Under the pieces are notes generated by a model, which had not been told where the DNA came from, searched no databases, and worked only from the letters and a program-made list of their open reading frames with translations. Position numbers and translations under genes: made by a program. A stretch of 22,708 nucleotides of DNA from DAOLOF01 sp964463605 (lineage in GTDB: Bacteria; Patescibacteriota; Microgenomatia; UBA1400; PJMF01), in assembly GCA_964463605.1 (NCBI GenBank), contig CAYXBZ010000011.1, forward strand, positions 1-22,708, read 5' to 3'. Positions 15,305-22,670 of the stretch are shown here, in pieces. Every line of letters begins with the position of its first letter. Positions within the stretch are counted from its first letter, which is position 1.

Positions 15305-16267
15305 ATGAACATCATCCAATTTAAACAAGTTACCAAAACTTTTCCCAATGGCACAGTTGCTTTCGACAACCTGTCGTTTAACGTAGATGAGGGAGAGGTA
15401 GTTCTAGTTACAGGTCCCTCGGGTTCTGGGAAAACAACCATTATGAGACTTCTGATTGGAGAATACGTTCCCAATCAAGGAGAAATACTATTTGAAGATC
15501 ATCTACTTAACAAACTTAAGCGTCAACAACTACATCATCATCGAAGAAAAATTGGAGTAGTTTTTCAAGATTACAAGTTGATTGAGGAGTTAAACGTCTG
15601 GGAAAATGTGGCACTTCCACTTTATATAAGAGGTGAGAAGCAGTCTACGATTGAGGAAAGAGTAACAGATCTGCTTAAATTGGTAGATTTAACCGATAAA
15701 GCTATGATGTTTCCTCGTCAATTATCTGGGGGTGAGGCTCAACGCATCAGCATTGCCCGAGCTCTAGCTAACAGTCCAAAAGTAATTTTTGCTGATGAGC
15801 CAACTGGCAATCTTGATCAAGAAGCTGGAGAACATATCCTTAAACTACTTACAAAAATCAATGAGCTTGGAACTACCCTATTGATAGCCACCCATGATCC
15901 ACTCATCGTAGATGAAATAAAAGCAAAAAAAATTGATCTTTCAAAAGGATCAAGTAAGTCTGAAAAAGGTGATCCAAAAATTCAGAAAGAGTCTTTAAAA
16001 GAGTTAGTTCAAGAGAGTGCTCAAAGCAATCAGAAAAAAAATTCCAAAAGTGCTGAAGAAGACAATACTCAAAAAAAGAGCCAAGAAAAATCAAAGAAAA
16101 AAGATACTGATCAGCCAAAAAACAAAAAAAACTCCATTCGAATAAAAACTTTTTTTAGTAAATTATTTTCAAAATCTTCCAAGAAAAAAATTGAAGTAAA
16201 AAAAGAAAGTCTTCAAGAAAAAAGCAAGCAGCCAAGTATTGAAGATTTATTATCGAATAATGATTGA
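15305..16267 (+). CDS. ftsE: Cell-division ATPase FtsE with long basic C-terminal tail
   Basis: A 320-residue FtsE. The ATPase core (1-210) has Walker A GPSGSGKTT (37-45), Q-loop Q88, signature LSGGEAQR (140-147), Walker B VIFADE (160-165) and H-loop H197. FtsE with FtsX forms the FtsEX complex that couples ATP use in the cytoplasm to activation of a wall hydrolase outside. FtsE is usually about 220-230 residues; here roughly 110 extra residues (211-320) form a Lys/Glu/Ser/Gln-rich tail with an amphipathic stretch IRIKTFFSKLFSK (278-290) that looks membrane-binding. The ATG at 15305 has AGGAG (15295-15299) at five bases; the upstream GTG at 15299 overlaps that ribosome-binding site and is rejected. 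ftsX starts 13 bases after the TGA stop. Confidence 0.94.
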   Translation: MNIIQFKQVTKTFPNGTVAFDNLSFNVDEGEVVLVTGPSGSGKTTIMRLLIGEYVPNQGEILFEDHLLNKLKRQQLHHHRRKIGVVFQDYKLIEELNVWENVALPLYIRGEKQSTIEERVTDLLKLVDLTDKAMMFPRQLSGGEAQRISIARALANSPKVIFADEPTGNLDQEAGEHILKLLTKINELGTTLLIATHDPLIVDEIKAKKIDLSKGSSKSEKGDPKIQKESLKELVQESAQSNQKKNSKSAEEDNTQKKSQEKSKKKDTDQPKNKKNSIRIKTFFSKLFSKSSKKKIEVKKESLQEKSKQPSIEDLLSNND

Positions 16268-16280
16268 TTTAGCCTAATTT

Positions 16281-17147
16281 ATGAAAGCTTTAAAAACTGC
16301 CCTCATCAACATTAGAAGGATGCCATACAAGAGTGCTATAGCCATTGGCATGATTACACTTACTTTTTTTGTGGCTTATAGCTTCTCGATGCTAATGATT
16401 GGCTCCCAAGCCATCTTAAATTTTTTTGAAACAAGACCAACGGTCATGGCTTTTTTTCAAATTCGAAGTGAGGATAATGAAATTGAAGAAGTAACCTCAC
16501 AACTCAGCGAACTTGATTATGTTGAATCTATTAAAATAGTTTCAAAAGAAGAGGCTTTAGCCTACTATCAAGAACGACAGCAGAATCCCTTATTGCTAGA
16601 ATTGGTCACTGCCGACATTCTACCAGCCAGCATTGAAATTTCTACCATTAACCCAGAATACTTGCCCCAGATAGAGCAAGAGCTCATTAAATATGATCAA
16701 GTCGAGGAGGTAGTTTTGCAAAGAGAGGTTGTTGATCAACTTTCAGTTTGGGCTAGCTCTTTAAGAATGGTAGGCACAGTAATTATCGGAGCGCTGCTTC
16801 TTTTGACATTTTTTGTTATTACCGGCACCATTAGTTTTAAAATCGGCAATCAAAACAAGTTCGTAAATATTCTCAGAATTATCGGCGCAAGTTCTGGATA
16901 CATTATTACTCCTTATGTTTATGAAGGTTTTATTTATGGATTTTTAGGAGCAATTCTTGGTTGGGGTATTATGTACGCCTGTTTTCTTTATTTGATGCCG
17001 TGGCTAACTTCATTTGTAGGTCAAATTATTACTCTTCCCCCCACTCTTGAATTCCTAGCCATTCAAATAGGATCAGGTCTCACCCTTGGGTTATTCTTTG
17101 GAGGATTTGCTAGCGTCATTGCCAGTAAAAAACTGATTAAGAAATAA
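16281..17147 (+). CDS. ftsX: Cell-division protein FtsX
   Basis: A 288-residue FtsX, the membrane partner of FtsE. One helix at about 18-40, an extracytoplasmic domain (about 41-165) including the family-typical EVTSQLSELDYVESIKIVSKEEALAYYQER and LPASIEIST segments, then three helices at about 170-193, 213-240 and 260-282. The cytoplasmic FKIGNQNKFVNILRIIGAS loop (about 195-213) matches the FtsE-contacting region. FtsX relays ATP hydrolysis to a coiled-coil hydrolase (EnvC in E. coli, PcsB in streptococci); the next gene encodes just such a protein. No Shine-Dalgarno; translation probably depends on coupling to ftsE. Confidence 0.94.
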   Translation: MKALKTALINIRRMPYKSAIAIGMITLTFFVAYSFSMLMIGSQAILNFFETRPTVMAFFQIRSEDNEIEEVTSQLSELDYVESIKIVSKEEALAYYQERQQNPLLLELVTADILPASIEISTINPEYLPQIEQELIKYDQVEEVVLQREVVDQLSVWASSLRMVGTVIIGALLLLTFFVITGTISFKIGNQNKFVNILRIIGASSGYIITPYVYEGFIYGFLGAILGWGIMYACFLYLMPWLTSFVGQIITLPPTLEFLAIQIGSGLTLGLFFGGFASVIASKKLIKK

Positions 17148-17159
17148 GTTCGATGAATC

Positions 17160-18440
17160 ATGATAATAAGAAAGGGTTCAAGATTACCCGCAGTGATTTT
17201 GACGTTGAGCCTAATAATAGGTTTGGCTTCTCTATTCTTCAGTGAGAAGAGTACGTTTCCGATTTTAGCTCAAAGTGAAAGTGAGTTAGGATGTGATCGA
17301 GATGAGCTGGAGGACGATGCATACGCCAAATGTTTAGAAAAAAGAAAGAGTGAACTCGAAAAAAAAATCGAGGAAAGTAAGCAGCAGTCACAAACACTTT
17401 CAAATGCCATTGGGATTATTAATAGTCAGGCACAACTACAACGATTACAAATTGCTCAAACTCAATCTGAAATCTATGTTCTTGAAAAAGAAATTAATGA
17501 GTTGGGTGAAAGAATCGAAGGATTAAGTCTTTCTCTAGATCGACTTAGTAGTATGTTGATTGAACGCATTGGTAGTTCATATAAACAACAAAGAACAAGT
17601 AGTACTCTGAGTATTTTCACCAACGGCAACTTCTCAACCTTTGTCACTCAACTTAGATATCTTCAGCAAGCAGAAAGACAAACTGCCCGAGCAATGGAGG
17701 AAGCTGAAAATCAAAGGGTAGTTTATGACGAACAAAAAAGTTTAAAGGAGATAAAGCAAGAAAGACTTCATGATAAGAGGGTGCAGCTACAAACACAGCA
17801 ACAAGAACTTGAAAAAAACAAAGCAGAAAAAGAAAGACTGTTGGCGCAAACAAAAAATGATGAAGCTACTTATCAAAGATTGTTGGCTCAAGCGCAAGCA
17901 GAGATTAGCTCAATTAAAGCTTACTCTCAAGCGCTATTCGGATCATATTATTGTTTAGATTCACCTGCTCCACAACCCGATGGTTGGTTCTTTAGTCAAC
18001 GCGACTCTAGATGGTGTGGTTCCAGAATAGGTAACTCCAACGACTCGATCGGAGCAGTAGGTTGTTTAGTTACCAGCACAGCTATGATATGGAAGAAACA
18101 CGGAGCTGATGCTACCCCACTTTCAATCGCCAACAACACAAGCTTTTTTAATCTGAATACCGCCTATATGATTCTGCCAACACCAGCACCTCCCGGCTTT
18201 ATTTCTTCTACACACGCCAGAGATCTAAATTTAATTGATAGCGAGCTTGAAAAAGGTAGACCAGTCATTGTTAGACTATCAGTTTACTTTACTAGCGTTG
18301 GCACTCATTTTGTAGTTCTCAAGTCTGGGAGTAACGGAAATTACATCATGAATGATCCCTTATATCAAGCTGATATGTCGTTCAGTTCAAAATACTCTAC
18401 TAATCAAATTACTAGCGTTAGAGTATTTAAGCCAAGTTAG
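17160..18440 (+). CDS. Secreted coiled-coil protein with C39-type (papain-like) peptidase domain, FtsEX partner
   Basis: A 426-residue protein with PcsB/EnvC-like architecture. Signal peptide or anchor at 9-28, a two-part coiled coil (about 55-130 and 165-255) with the GSSYKQQRTSSTLSIF turn typical of PcsB/EnvC coiled coils, then a C-terminal domain (about 270-426) of the Peptidase_C39_2 type. In that domain SQRDSRWCG gives the oxyanion glutamine Q280, GAVGCLVTSTAMI the nucleophile C302, GTHFVVLKSG the histidine H383 and YIMNDP the third residue (N398 or D399). It lies 12 bases after ftsX, so it is the likely FtsEX-activated hydrolase, cutting peptidoglycan stem peptides or cross-bridges. Classical partners carry LytM (inactive in EnvC) or CHAP domains here. 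No Shine-Dalgarno. Confidence 0.88.
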   Translation: MIIRKGSRLPAVILTLSLIIGLASLFFSEKSTFPILAQSESELGCDRDELEDDAYAKCLEKRKSELEKKIEESKQQSQTLSNAIGIINSQAQLQRLQIAQTQSEIYVLEKEINELGERIEGLSLSLDRLSSMLIERIGSSYKQQRTSSTLSIFTNGNFSTFVTQLRYLQQAERQTARAMEEAENQRVVYDEQKSLKEIKQERLHDKRVQLQTQQQELEKNKAEKERLLAQTKNDEATYQRLLAQAQAEISSIKAYSQALFGSYYCLDSPAPQPDGWFFSQRDSRWCGSRIGNSNDSIGAVGCLVTSTAMIWKKHGADATPLSIANNTSFFNLNTAYMILPTPAPPGFISSTHARDLNLIDSELEKGRPVIVRLSVYFTSVGTHFVVLKSGSNGNYIMNDPLYQADMSFSSKYSTNQITSVRVFKPS

Positions 18441-18457
18441 AAATTATTCAATCGTCT

Positions 18458-18763
18458 ATGGCCACCACACCTCCTCCAAAATTTTTAGAGAGTGCTTTTT
18501 CAACAGTAACAACCAAAATGCTTGAAACTTTTATTAAAAAGAATCGAGATTACGGCAAGGGCAATATTTTAGACACCGGAGAATTAGGAATCATTTTTAG
18601 AATTAACGATAAAATCAGACGTTTGCAAAATCTTCAGCAAAATAACAAAGAACCAGAAAATGAGTCAATCAATGATACCTGGCTAGATATCGCCGTTTAC
18701 GCTGTGATCGCTATTTTGCTTCGAAAGGGTTGGTTTGAAAAACTGGAACTCAAAGACAAATAA
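18458..18763 (+). CDS. Nmad1 (DUF1599)-like small all-alpha protein, MazG-superfamily relative
   Basis: A 101-residue protein. KNRDYGKGNILDTGELGIIFRINDKIRRLQNL followed by NESINDTWLDIAVYAVIAILL matches the pattern K-N-x-D-Y-G...G-E-x-G...R...D-K...R...L...N-E-(S/P)...D-T...D...Y of DUF1599/Nmad1, a group related to all-alpha NTP pyrophosphatases and seen near nucleotide modification genes in phages. The E and D residues in these motifs would bind Mg. A role in nucleotide clean-up or dNTP metabolism is inferred. It starts 17 bases after the C39 gene and is probably cotranscribed; there is no Shine-Dalgarno. No DNA-modification genes are nearby. Confidence 0.72.
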   Translation: MATTPPPKFLESAFSTVTTKMLETFIKKNRDYGKGNILDTGELGIIFRINDKIRRLQNLQQNNKEPENESINDTWLDIAVYAVIAILLRKGWFEKLELKDK

Positions 18764-18778
18764 GTGACAAACTTATTT
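18758..18778. terminator. Hairpin between convergent genes
   Basis: AAATAAGT-GACAA-ACTTATTT, eight perfect AT-rich base pairs overlapping the stop codon of the Nmad1-like gene. A second stem, GCAACAAT...ATTATTGC with one mismatch, follows at 18781-18801. Together they fill the 38-base gap between convergent genes and probably act as a bidirectional terminator. Confidence 0.5.
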
Positions 18779-18801
18779 CTGCAACAATATTCAATTATTG
18801 C

Positions 18802-19464
18802 TTAATAGTAAAAGGGCAACGAAGAAATTTCTCGTAACTTTTCCATATCGTTAATTTTCACTTGTTGGCGACGATAATCTATTAGCCCTTGTTTCTTAAG
18901 ACTCATCATTTCAAGACTAATAGTCTCCCTTGTTAGTCCGGTCATGCTGGCGAGCAATTGATGAGTTAGCGAGAAAGTATTGAGAGTTATTTCCTTTTCT
19001 CCTTTTCCAAAACGCTTCCCCATAAGATATAAAATCGCCGCTAACTTTTGTTGAGCAGTCCCAAACTGGAGAGATTCCAATCTGAAAGTTAGTTGATTCA
19101 AACCTGAAGCAAGTTTTTTAGTCAAGGCCAATAGAATCTCTGGTTTCTCTTGCAAAAATGAAGCAACTTGGTCGCAAGAAGCAACTCTTACCTCAACTTC
19201 TGTTAAGGCCTCGAAATAATGAGGATTAGACAATCTATTTAGAGCTAGGTGAAACGGAAAAAGAGAATGAGGCTTGAGAATATTGTGAGTAAACTCAATA
19301 CCTTGATCAGATACAGTATAATGCCTGACAAATCCTTTAATTATCAGAAATATAGAGTTAACTTCTTGATCGGTTTCAAGCAAAAACTCTCCCTTAGCAA
19401 ATTGCTTTTTGGGAGAGTTTTTTAAAAGGTTCTCTAAATTTCCAAGTGCAATATCATGCGTCAT
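18802..19464 (-). CDS. Crp/Fnr-family transcriptional regulator
   Basis: A 220-residue regulator: cyclic-nucleotide-binding-like beta barrel (about 15-115), a dimerisation helix (about 120-145), and a C-terminal winged helix with LTHQLLASMTGLTRETISLEMMSLKKQGLI (about 175-205), the Crp-type helix-turn-helix. The barrel lacks the G-E...R-x-A cAMP-binding signature, and there is a single cysteine, so neither cAMP binding nor an FNR-type Fe-S cluster is supported; the ligand is unknown. It lies 12 bases after the SurA_N-like gene and is probably in the same transcript, possibly as an autoregulator of that group. No Shine-Dalgarno. Confidence 0.88.
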   Translation of the reverse strand: MTHDIALGNLENLLKNSPKKQFAKGEFLLETDQEVNSIFLIIKGFVRHYTVSDQGIEFTHNILKPHSLFPFHLALNRLSNPHYFEALTEVEVRVASCDQVASFLQEKPEILLALTKKLASGLNQLTFRLESLQFGTAQQKLAAILYLMGKRFGKGEKEITLNTFSLTHQLLASMTGLTRETISLEMMSLKKQGLIDYRRQQVKINDMEKLREISSLPFYY

Positions 19465-19476
19465 ATTTTGTTCAAA

Positions 19477-20334
19477 CTAAAGCATTAATTGCTCATCTTC
19501 TTGAACATATTGGCCAAAGTACTCAATCTTAGCTTCGTTCCTTAAACCTTCAGACCATTGCTGATAGTTTTCAGATAATTTTTGTTGACTTAATTGATCA
19601 ACAACCAACTCTCTAAGCTCTTCCTCCTCCATTTCTTCAGGAAGGAAATCTTGATTGTCTTCTATGTATTGATCAATTTCCTCTTCAGTCACTTCGATAT
19701 CTGCACTAACTAAAGTTTCAACAATCTGTTGGAGACGGATTTGGTGTCTTAACTCATCCATGGTAAAACCTTGAAATGCCAACAGTTGATCAAAATCTTG
19801 ACCTTGGTCAGTAACATCTTGACGAATTTGATTAATTTGATCTTCTATAGCCTCAGCACTGATTTGAACTCCTTTTTCTCTTGCCTTTTGTTCGATGAGT
19901 GACTCCATGACTAAGTTATCAAGGACTTGGGTTCCTTGCATCTTCTCAGCCTCTGTCATAATCTTGAGGCGAGTGATTGGTTTGCCATTCACCATAGCCG
20001 CAATAAATAGACCTCTAAAGCTATAGAGCAATCCCAACAACAAGACAACTAAAAATATAGTTGTGGTTTTTTTATTGAAAATTTCAGAAAAAGTAGGAGG
20101 TTTGGGCAAATTTTGTACGACTTGTTTTTCTTCAGTTTTTTTTGCAGTTTCCACAACCTTCTTTTTTGGAGCTGCTTTTACAGCTGCTTTTGATGTCTTT
20201 GGCTTAGTAGTTGTTTTTTTTGATTTGGTTTGGGTACTCTTTTTAACTGCTTTCTTTTTTGAGCTTGATTTTGAAGCTGCTTTAGTTGTTTTTGTTTTGC
20301 TTGCCGATGAAGCTGATTTGGTTTTTTTTGCCAT
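19477..20334 (-). CDS. Membrane-anchored SurA_N-like chaperone domain with histone-like N-terminal tail, no PPIase domain
   Basis: A 285-residue protein. Residues 1-75 are almost entirely K, A, S and T with KKK, KAA and KTT runs, like histone H1 tails; residues about 92-114 form one membrane helix; about 117-240 resemble the SurA/PrsA N-terminal chaperone region (VNGKPITRLKI, then LDNLVMESLIEQKAREKGVQISAEAIEDQI, a classic SurA_N string). The parvulin PPIase domain that normally follows is absent: the protein ends with an acidic helical segment. Topology would place the basic tail in the cytoplasm and the chaperone part outside. Function is inferred as folding or tethering of exported proteins. 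It follows the exporter gene by 62 bases but has its own extended -10 promoter. Confidence 0.8.
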   Translation of the reverse strand: MAKKTKSASSASKTKTTKAASKSSSKKKAVKKSTQTKSKKTTTKPKTSKAAVKAAPKKKVVETAKKTEEKQVVQNLPKPPTFSEIFNKKTTTIFLVVLLLGLLYSFRGLFIAAMVNGKPITRLKIMTEAEKMQGTQVLDNLVMESLIEQKAREKGVQISAEAIEDQINQIRQDVTDQGQDFDQLLAFQGFTMDELRHQIRLQQIVETLVSADIEVTEEEIDQYIEDNQDFLPEEMEEEELRELVVDQLSQQKLSENYQQWSEGLRNEAKIEYFGQYVQEDEQLML

Positions 20335-20376
20335 TTCTTTTCCAATCCTTTAATAAATAATTAGTTTCAATGGATG

Positions 20377-20393
20377 TTAGTATAACATACTAA
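20377..20393 (-). promoter_or_regulatory. Extended -10 promoter overlapping an inverted repeat, upstream of the SurA_N-like gene
   Basis: TTAGTAT-AAC-ATACTAA, a perfect 7-bp inverted repeat. On the minus strand it contains TGTTATACT, an extended -10 (TG at 20387-20386, TATACT at 20384-20379), with TTGGTT as a weak -35 at 18 bases. Predicted start near 20372, leader of about 38 bases. The repeat resembles AGTAT-N4-ATACT upstream of recA. Confidence 0.5.
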
Positions 20394-20396
20394 AGA

Positions 20397-22217
20397 TCAG
20401 TGAACCAAACCCCACTCTTTGAGCAATTTGGTTTGTCCAGCTTGAATATTAAACAGCTGAGAGTACAGTTTCTTATTTTTCAATAGTTCTTGATGGGTTC
20501 CCTCTTCTAAAACCTCTTGATCCTTTAACACAATAATTTTATCAGCCTGTTGAATCGTAGAAAGACGATGAGCAATTACTACTGAAGTTTTGTTTTTTAA
20601 TAACTTCTTTAAGGCTCGTTGAATATAAAGTTCAGACTCAGAATCAAGAGAGCTGGTGGCTTCATCTAAAATAATTATTTTGGGATTGGCCAATACAGTG
20701 CGAGCAATCGACAACCTTTGCCTTTGACCTCCCGACAGTTTTACTCCTCTTTCACCAATTTCAGTCTCTAAACCATTGGGCAATTGAGAAATAAACTTGT
20801 CAGCATAAGCAATTTTACATGCTGTCATCATCTCAGATTTGGTAGCACTAGGCTTGGCATATCGAAGATTCTCGGCAATAGAAGTGGCAAATAAACTACT
20901 ATCCTGACTTACCAATCCAATGTAAGATCTAAGCTCTTGTTTAGACAACAGTTTGATATTAACTCCATCAAGCAAAATCTTACCTTGATCGGGATCGAAA
21001 AATCTCAATAATAAGCTAGCAATTGTGGTTTTTCCCGCCCCAGACGGACCAACTAAAGCAGTCATCTTACCTGGGTCAATCGTGAAAGAAACATTCTTAA
21101 GTACGGGCAAATTTTTTCTTGTCGAATTTCGAGCTGATTCTTTTTCCAAAGTACTTTTCAGCTTCATTTTGCTCCAATCTTCGTGTCGATAAACAAAAGA
21201 GACATTGTCAAACACAAATTTACCCCTCACATTCTTTAATTTAACTGGTTTTTTGGGATCAGGAATATTTTGATCAACATCCATAATCTTGAAAAAATCT
21301 TTGGCCCCCACTTGAGCCCTTTTTATCTCCCAGAAAATCCAGTTAAGTTGCCACAATGGTTCTCTCATCAGCTGAATTAAGCTTACTAACATAACCAAAG
21401 TTCCAACAGTTAACTGACCTTGCCAAGTAAGCCAAACTATATAGGCATACATACCCCACAACATTAACTCAAGAAAAAAGTCTCCCGCCACTGCCTTATT
21501 GGTATTAGCTTCCATCTCTTGACGAATCGCCATGTACTTTTTGAAAAATGTTTGAAGACGTTGTCGTTCATAACCCTCAGCCCGAAAAGCCTTGATTAAA
21601 GACATCGAGTTAAGTACTTCCCAAAAGTGACTGTATTGATTGTCGTAGAGCTTATACTCCTGACGCTCCAATTCATTATTCTTTTTAAAACGCCAGCGGT
21701 TTATTGCTATGTAAGGCACAAATCCTAGGATAATTAGAAATGCCAAGCGCCACTCATAATTTACGGCAATAATAAACGAAATCAAAGCGCTAGTAACACT
21801 GGGCAAGAAGTGCATCCCGGAGTTATTAACAATATTGATGATGCGATTTACCCCACGATCCAATTTGCTCATCACTTTTCCAGTAGCTTGCTCGTTGTAG
21901 TAACTCAAAGACAAACCCATTAAATGATCAAAGCCAATTTTTTTTAAATGAATCTCAAACTTAACCACGAAGATGTTGGTCATAAACCAAGTCAGTCGAT
22001 TTAAACCTGTTTGAATAAACTTAGTAACCAGCACTAATAAAAGCAAGAGCAAGATAGAATTAAAACCTGCCAACCCCTCATCGATCAACAAATCTGTAAT
22101 TTGTTTTGATACAAAAGGACTCACCTGCTGCAAACCTGCCATAATAGCAATTAAAACTGCCAGAGTTGCCAAGGTGCGCCAGTAGGGTTTGGCATAGCTA
22201 AAAATTCGTTTAAACAT
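20397..22217 (-). CDS. ABC exporter half-transporter (MsbA/multidrug type)
   Basis: A 606-residue fused membrane/ATPase half-transporter. Six helices lie in residues 14-300, and the ATPase domain (about 332-606) has A-loop Y343, Walker A GPSGAGKTT (390-398), Q-loop in GLVSQD, signature LSGGQRQR (494-501), Walker B IIILDE (514-519) and H550. Such proteins dimerise and export lipids, drugs or peptides; the substrate is unknown. An insertion of about 25 charged residues (about 345-369) between the A-loop strand and the following PVLKNVSF strand is longer than usual. A single half-transporter gene suggests a homodimer. No Shine-Dalgarno before the ATG at 22217. Ends with TGA. Confidence 0.92.
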   Translation of the reverse strand: MFKRIFSYAKPYWRTLATLAVLIAIMAGLQQVSPFVSKQITDLLIDEGLAGFNSILLLLLLVLVTKFIQTGLNRLTWFMTNIFVVKFEIHLKKIGFDHLMGLSLSYYNEQATGKVMSKLDRGVNRIINIVNNSGMHFLPSVTSALISFIIAVNYEWRLAFLIILGFVPYIAINRWRFKKNNELERQEYKLYDNQYSHFWEVLNSMSLIKAFRAEGYERQRLQTFFKKYMAIRQEMEANTNKAVAGDFFLELMLWGMYAYIVWLTWQGQLTVGTLVMLVSLIQLMREPLWQLNWIFWEIKRAQVGAKDFFKIMDVDQNIPDPKKPVKLKNVRGKFVFDNVSFVYRHEDWSKMKLKSTLEKESARNSTRKNLPVLKNVSFTIDPGKMTALVGPSGAGKTTIASLLLRFFDPDQGKILLDGVNIKLLSKQELRSYIGLVSQDSSLFATSIAENLRYAKPSATKSEMMTACKIAYADKFISQLPNGLETEIGERGVKLSGGQRQRLSIARTVLANPKIIILDEATSSLDSESELYIQRALKKLLKNKTSVVIAHRLSTIQQADKIIVLKDQEVLEEGTHQELLKNKKLYSQLFNIQAGQTKLLKEWGLVH

Positions 22218-22399
22218 AAGAGTTTTTGCTCGACTAAGTAAATTTCCTAAATAATGAAATCTGCGGAAGAATCAGCGAGAAAATAATTGTAGCATACAAA
22301 GTCAGATTTACCAGAGTAAATTTCTACTAACCGATCTATTAGAATGTAGTAAATAACATAGACGCCAACCAATATCTATCTGAATTTAAAGCCAGGTGC

Positions 22400-22408
22400 T
22401 GATATAAT
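22400..22408 (+). promoter_or_regulatory. Extended -10 promoter upstream of tRNA-Ser region
   Basis: TGATATAAT is a perfect extended -10 (TG-N-TATAAT). Predicted start near 22415. A transcript from here would cover the partial tRNA copy (22444 onward) and the intact tRNA-Ser (22585-22669). No strong -35, as is usual for extended -10 promoters. Confidence 0.6.
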
Positions 22409-22443
22409 GACTCTTCTTGAAAGTATTTTATTGATCAGAAATA

Positions 22444-22519
22444 GGAAGCGTCGCATATTTACCTCCCGTTAGGGAGGGTGGCCAAATTGCATCCCGCTAA
22501 GCGGGACTAAACCTGACCC
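22444..22519 (+). pseudogene. Partial tRNA-Ser copy (5' half) carrying two hairpin insertions
   Basis: The 14 bases at 22444-22457 equal the start of the intact tRNA-Ser (22585-22598). Then 20 inserted bases (22458-22477, containing CCTCCC-GTTA-GGGAGG), then GTGGCCAAATTGCA (copy has one extra A), then TCCCGC-TAA-GCGGGA (22492-22506) in place of CAGGTTTG, then CTAAACCTGACCC (22507-22519), also as in the tRNA. The variable arm, T arm and 3' acceptor strand are missing, so it cannot be a working tRNA. It is either a decayed duplicate or part of a structured RNA. Confidence 0.65.
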
Positions 22520-22584
22520 TTAACAACAAGTTAATACTAGTGCCAATCAGTTTTTGGTTGGTGGTAATATTTACTTATTAACTA
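22520..22584 (+). other. Spacer between partial and intact tRNA-Ser copies
   Basis: AT-rich, non-coding. Contains TTAAC-AACAA-GTTAA (22520-22534) and a CCAA...TTGG stem (22543-22560). ATATTTAC at 22567-22574 repeats 22455-22462. No T-tract terminator separates the two copies, so both probably lie on one transcript. Confidence 0.4.
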
Positions 22585-22669
22585 GGAAGCGTCGCATAGT
22601 GGCCAATTGCACAGGTTTGCTAAACCTGACCCCGATAGGGGTTCGCGGGTTCGAATCCCGCCGCTTCCG
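22585..22669 (+). tRNA. tRNA-Ser (anticodon GCT)
   Basis: Acceptor GGAAGCG/CGCTTCC with discriminator G73 (typical of Ser), D-stem GCA/TGC, anticodon stem CAGGT/ACCTG with loop TTGCTAA (anticodon 22618-22620), long variable arm CCCC-GATA-GGGG typical of class II tRNAs, T-arm GCGGG-TTCGAAT-CCCGC. It decodes AGC/AGU. CCA is not encoded (CATT follows G73). Confidence 0.96.
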
Positions 22670-22670
22670 C

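Noticed and set aside
20063..20353. Hydrophobic 96-codon frame antisense to the SurA_N-like gene
   Set aside because: Its Phe/Val/Leu-rich composition is the antisense image of the Lys/Ala-rich tail; no independent evidence.
22442..22598. Self-splicing group I intron in tRNA-Ser
   Set aside because: The insert between the 16-base repeats is only about 125 bases, too short for a group I core, and the downstream tRNA is complete on its own.
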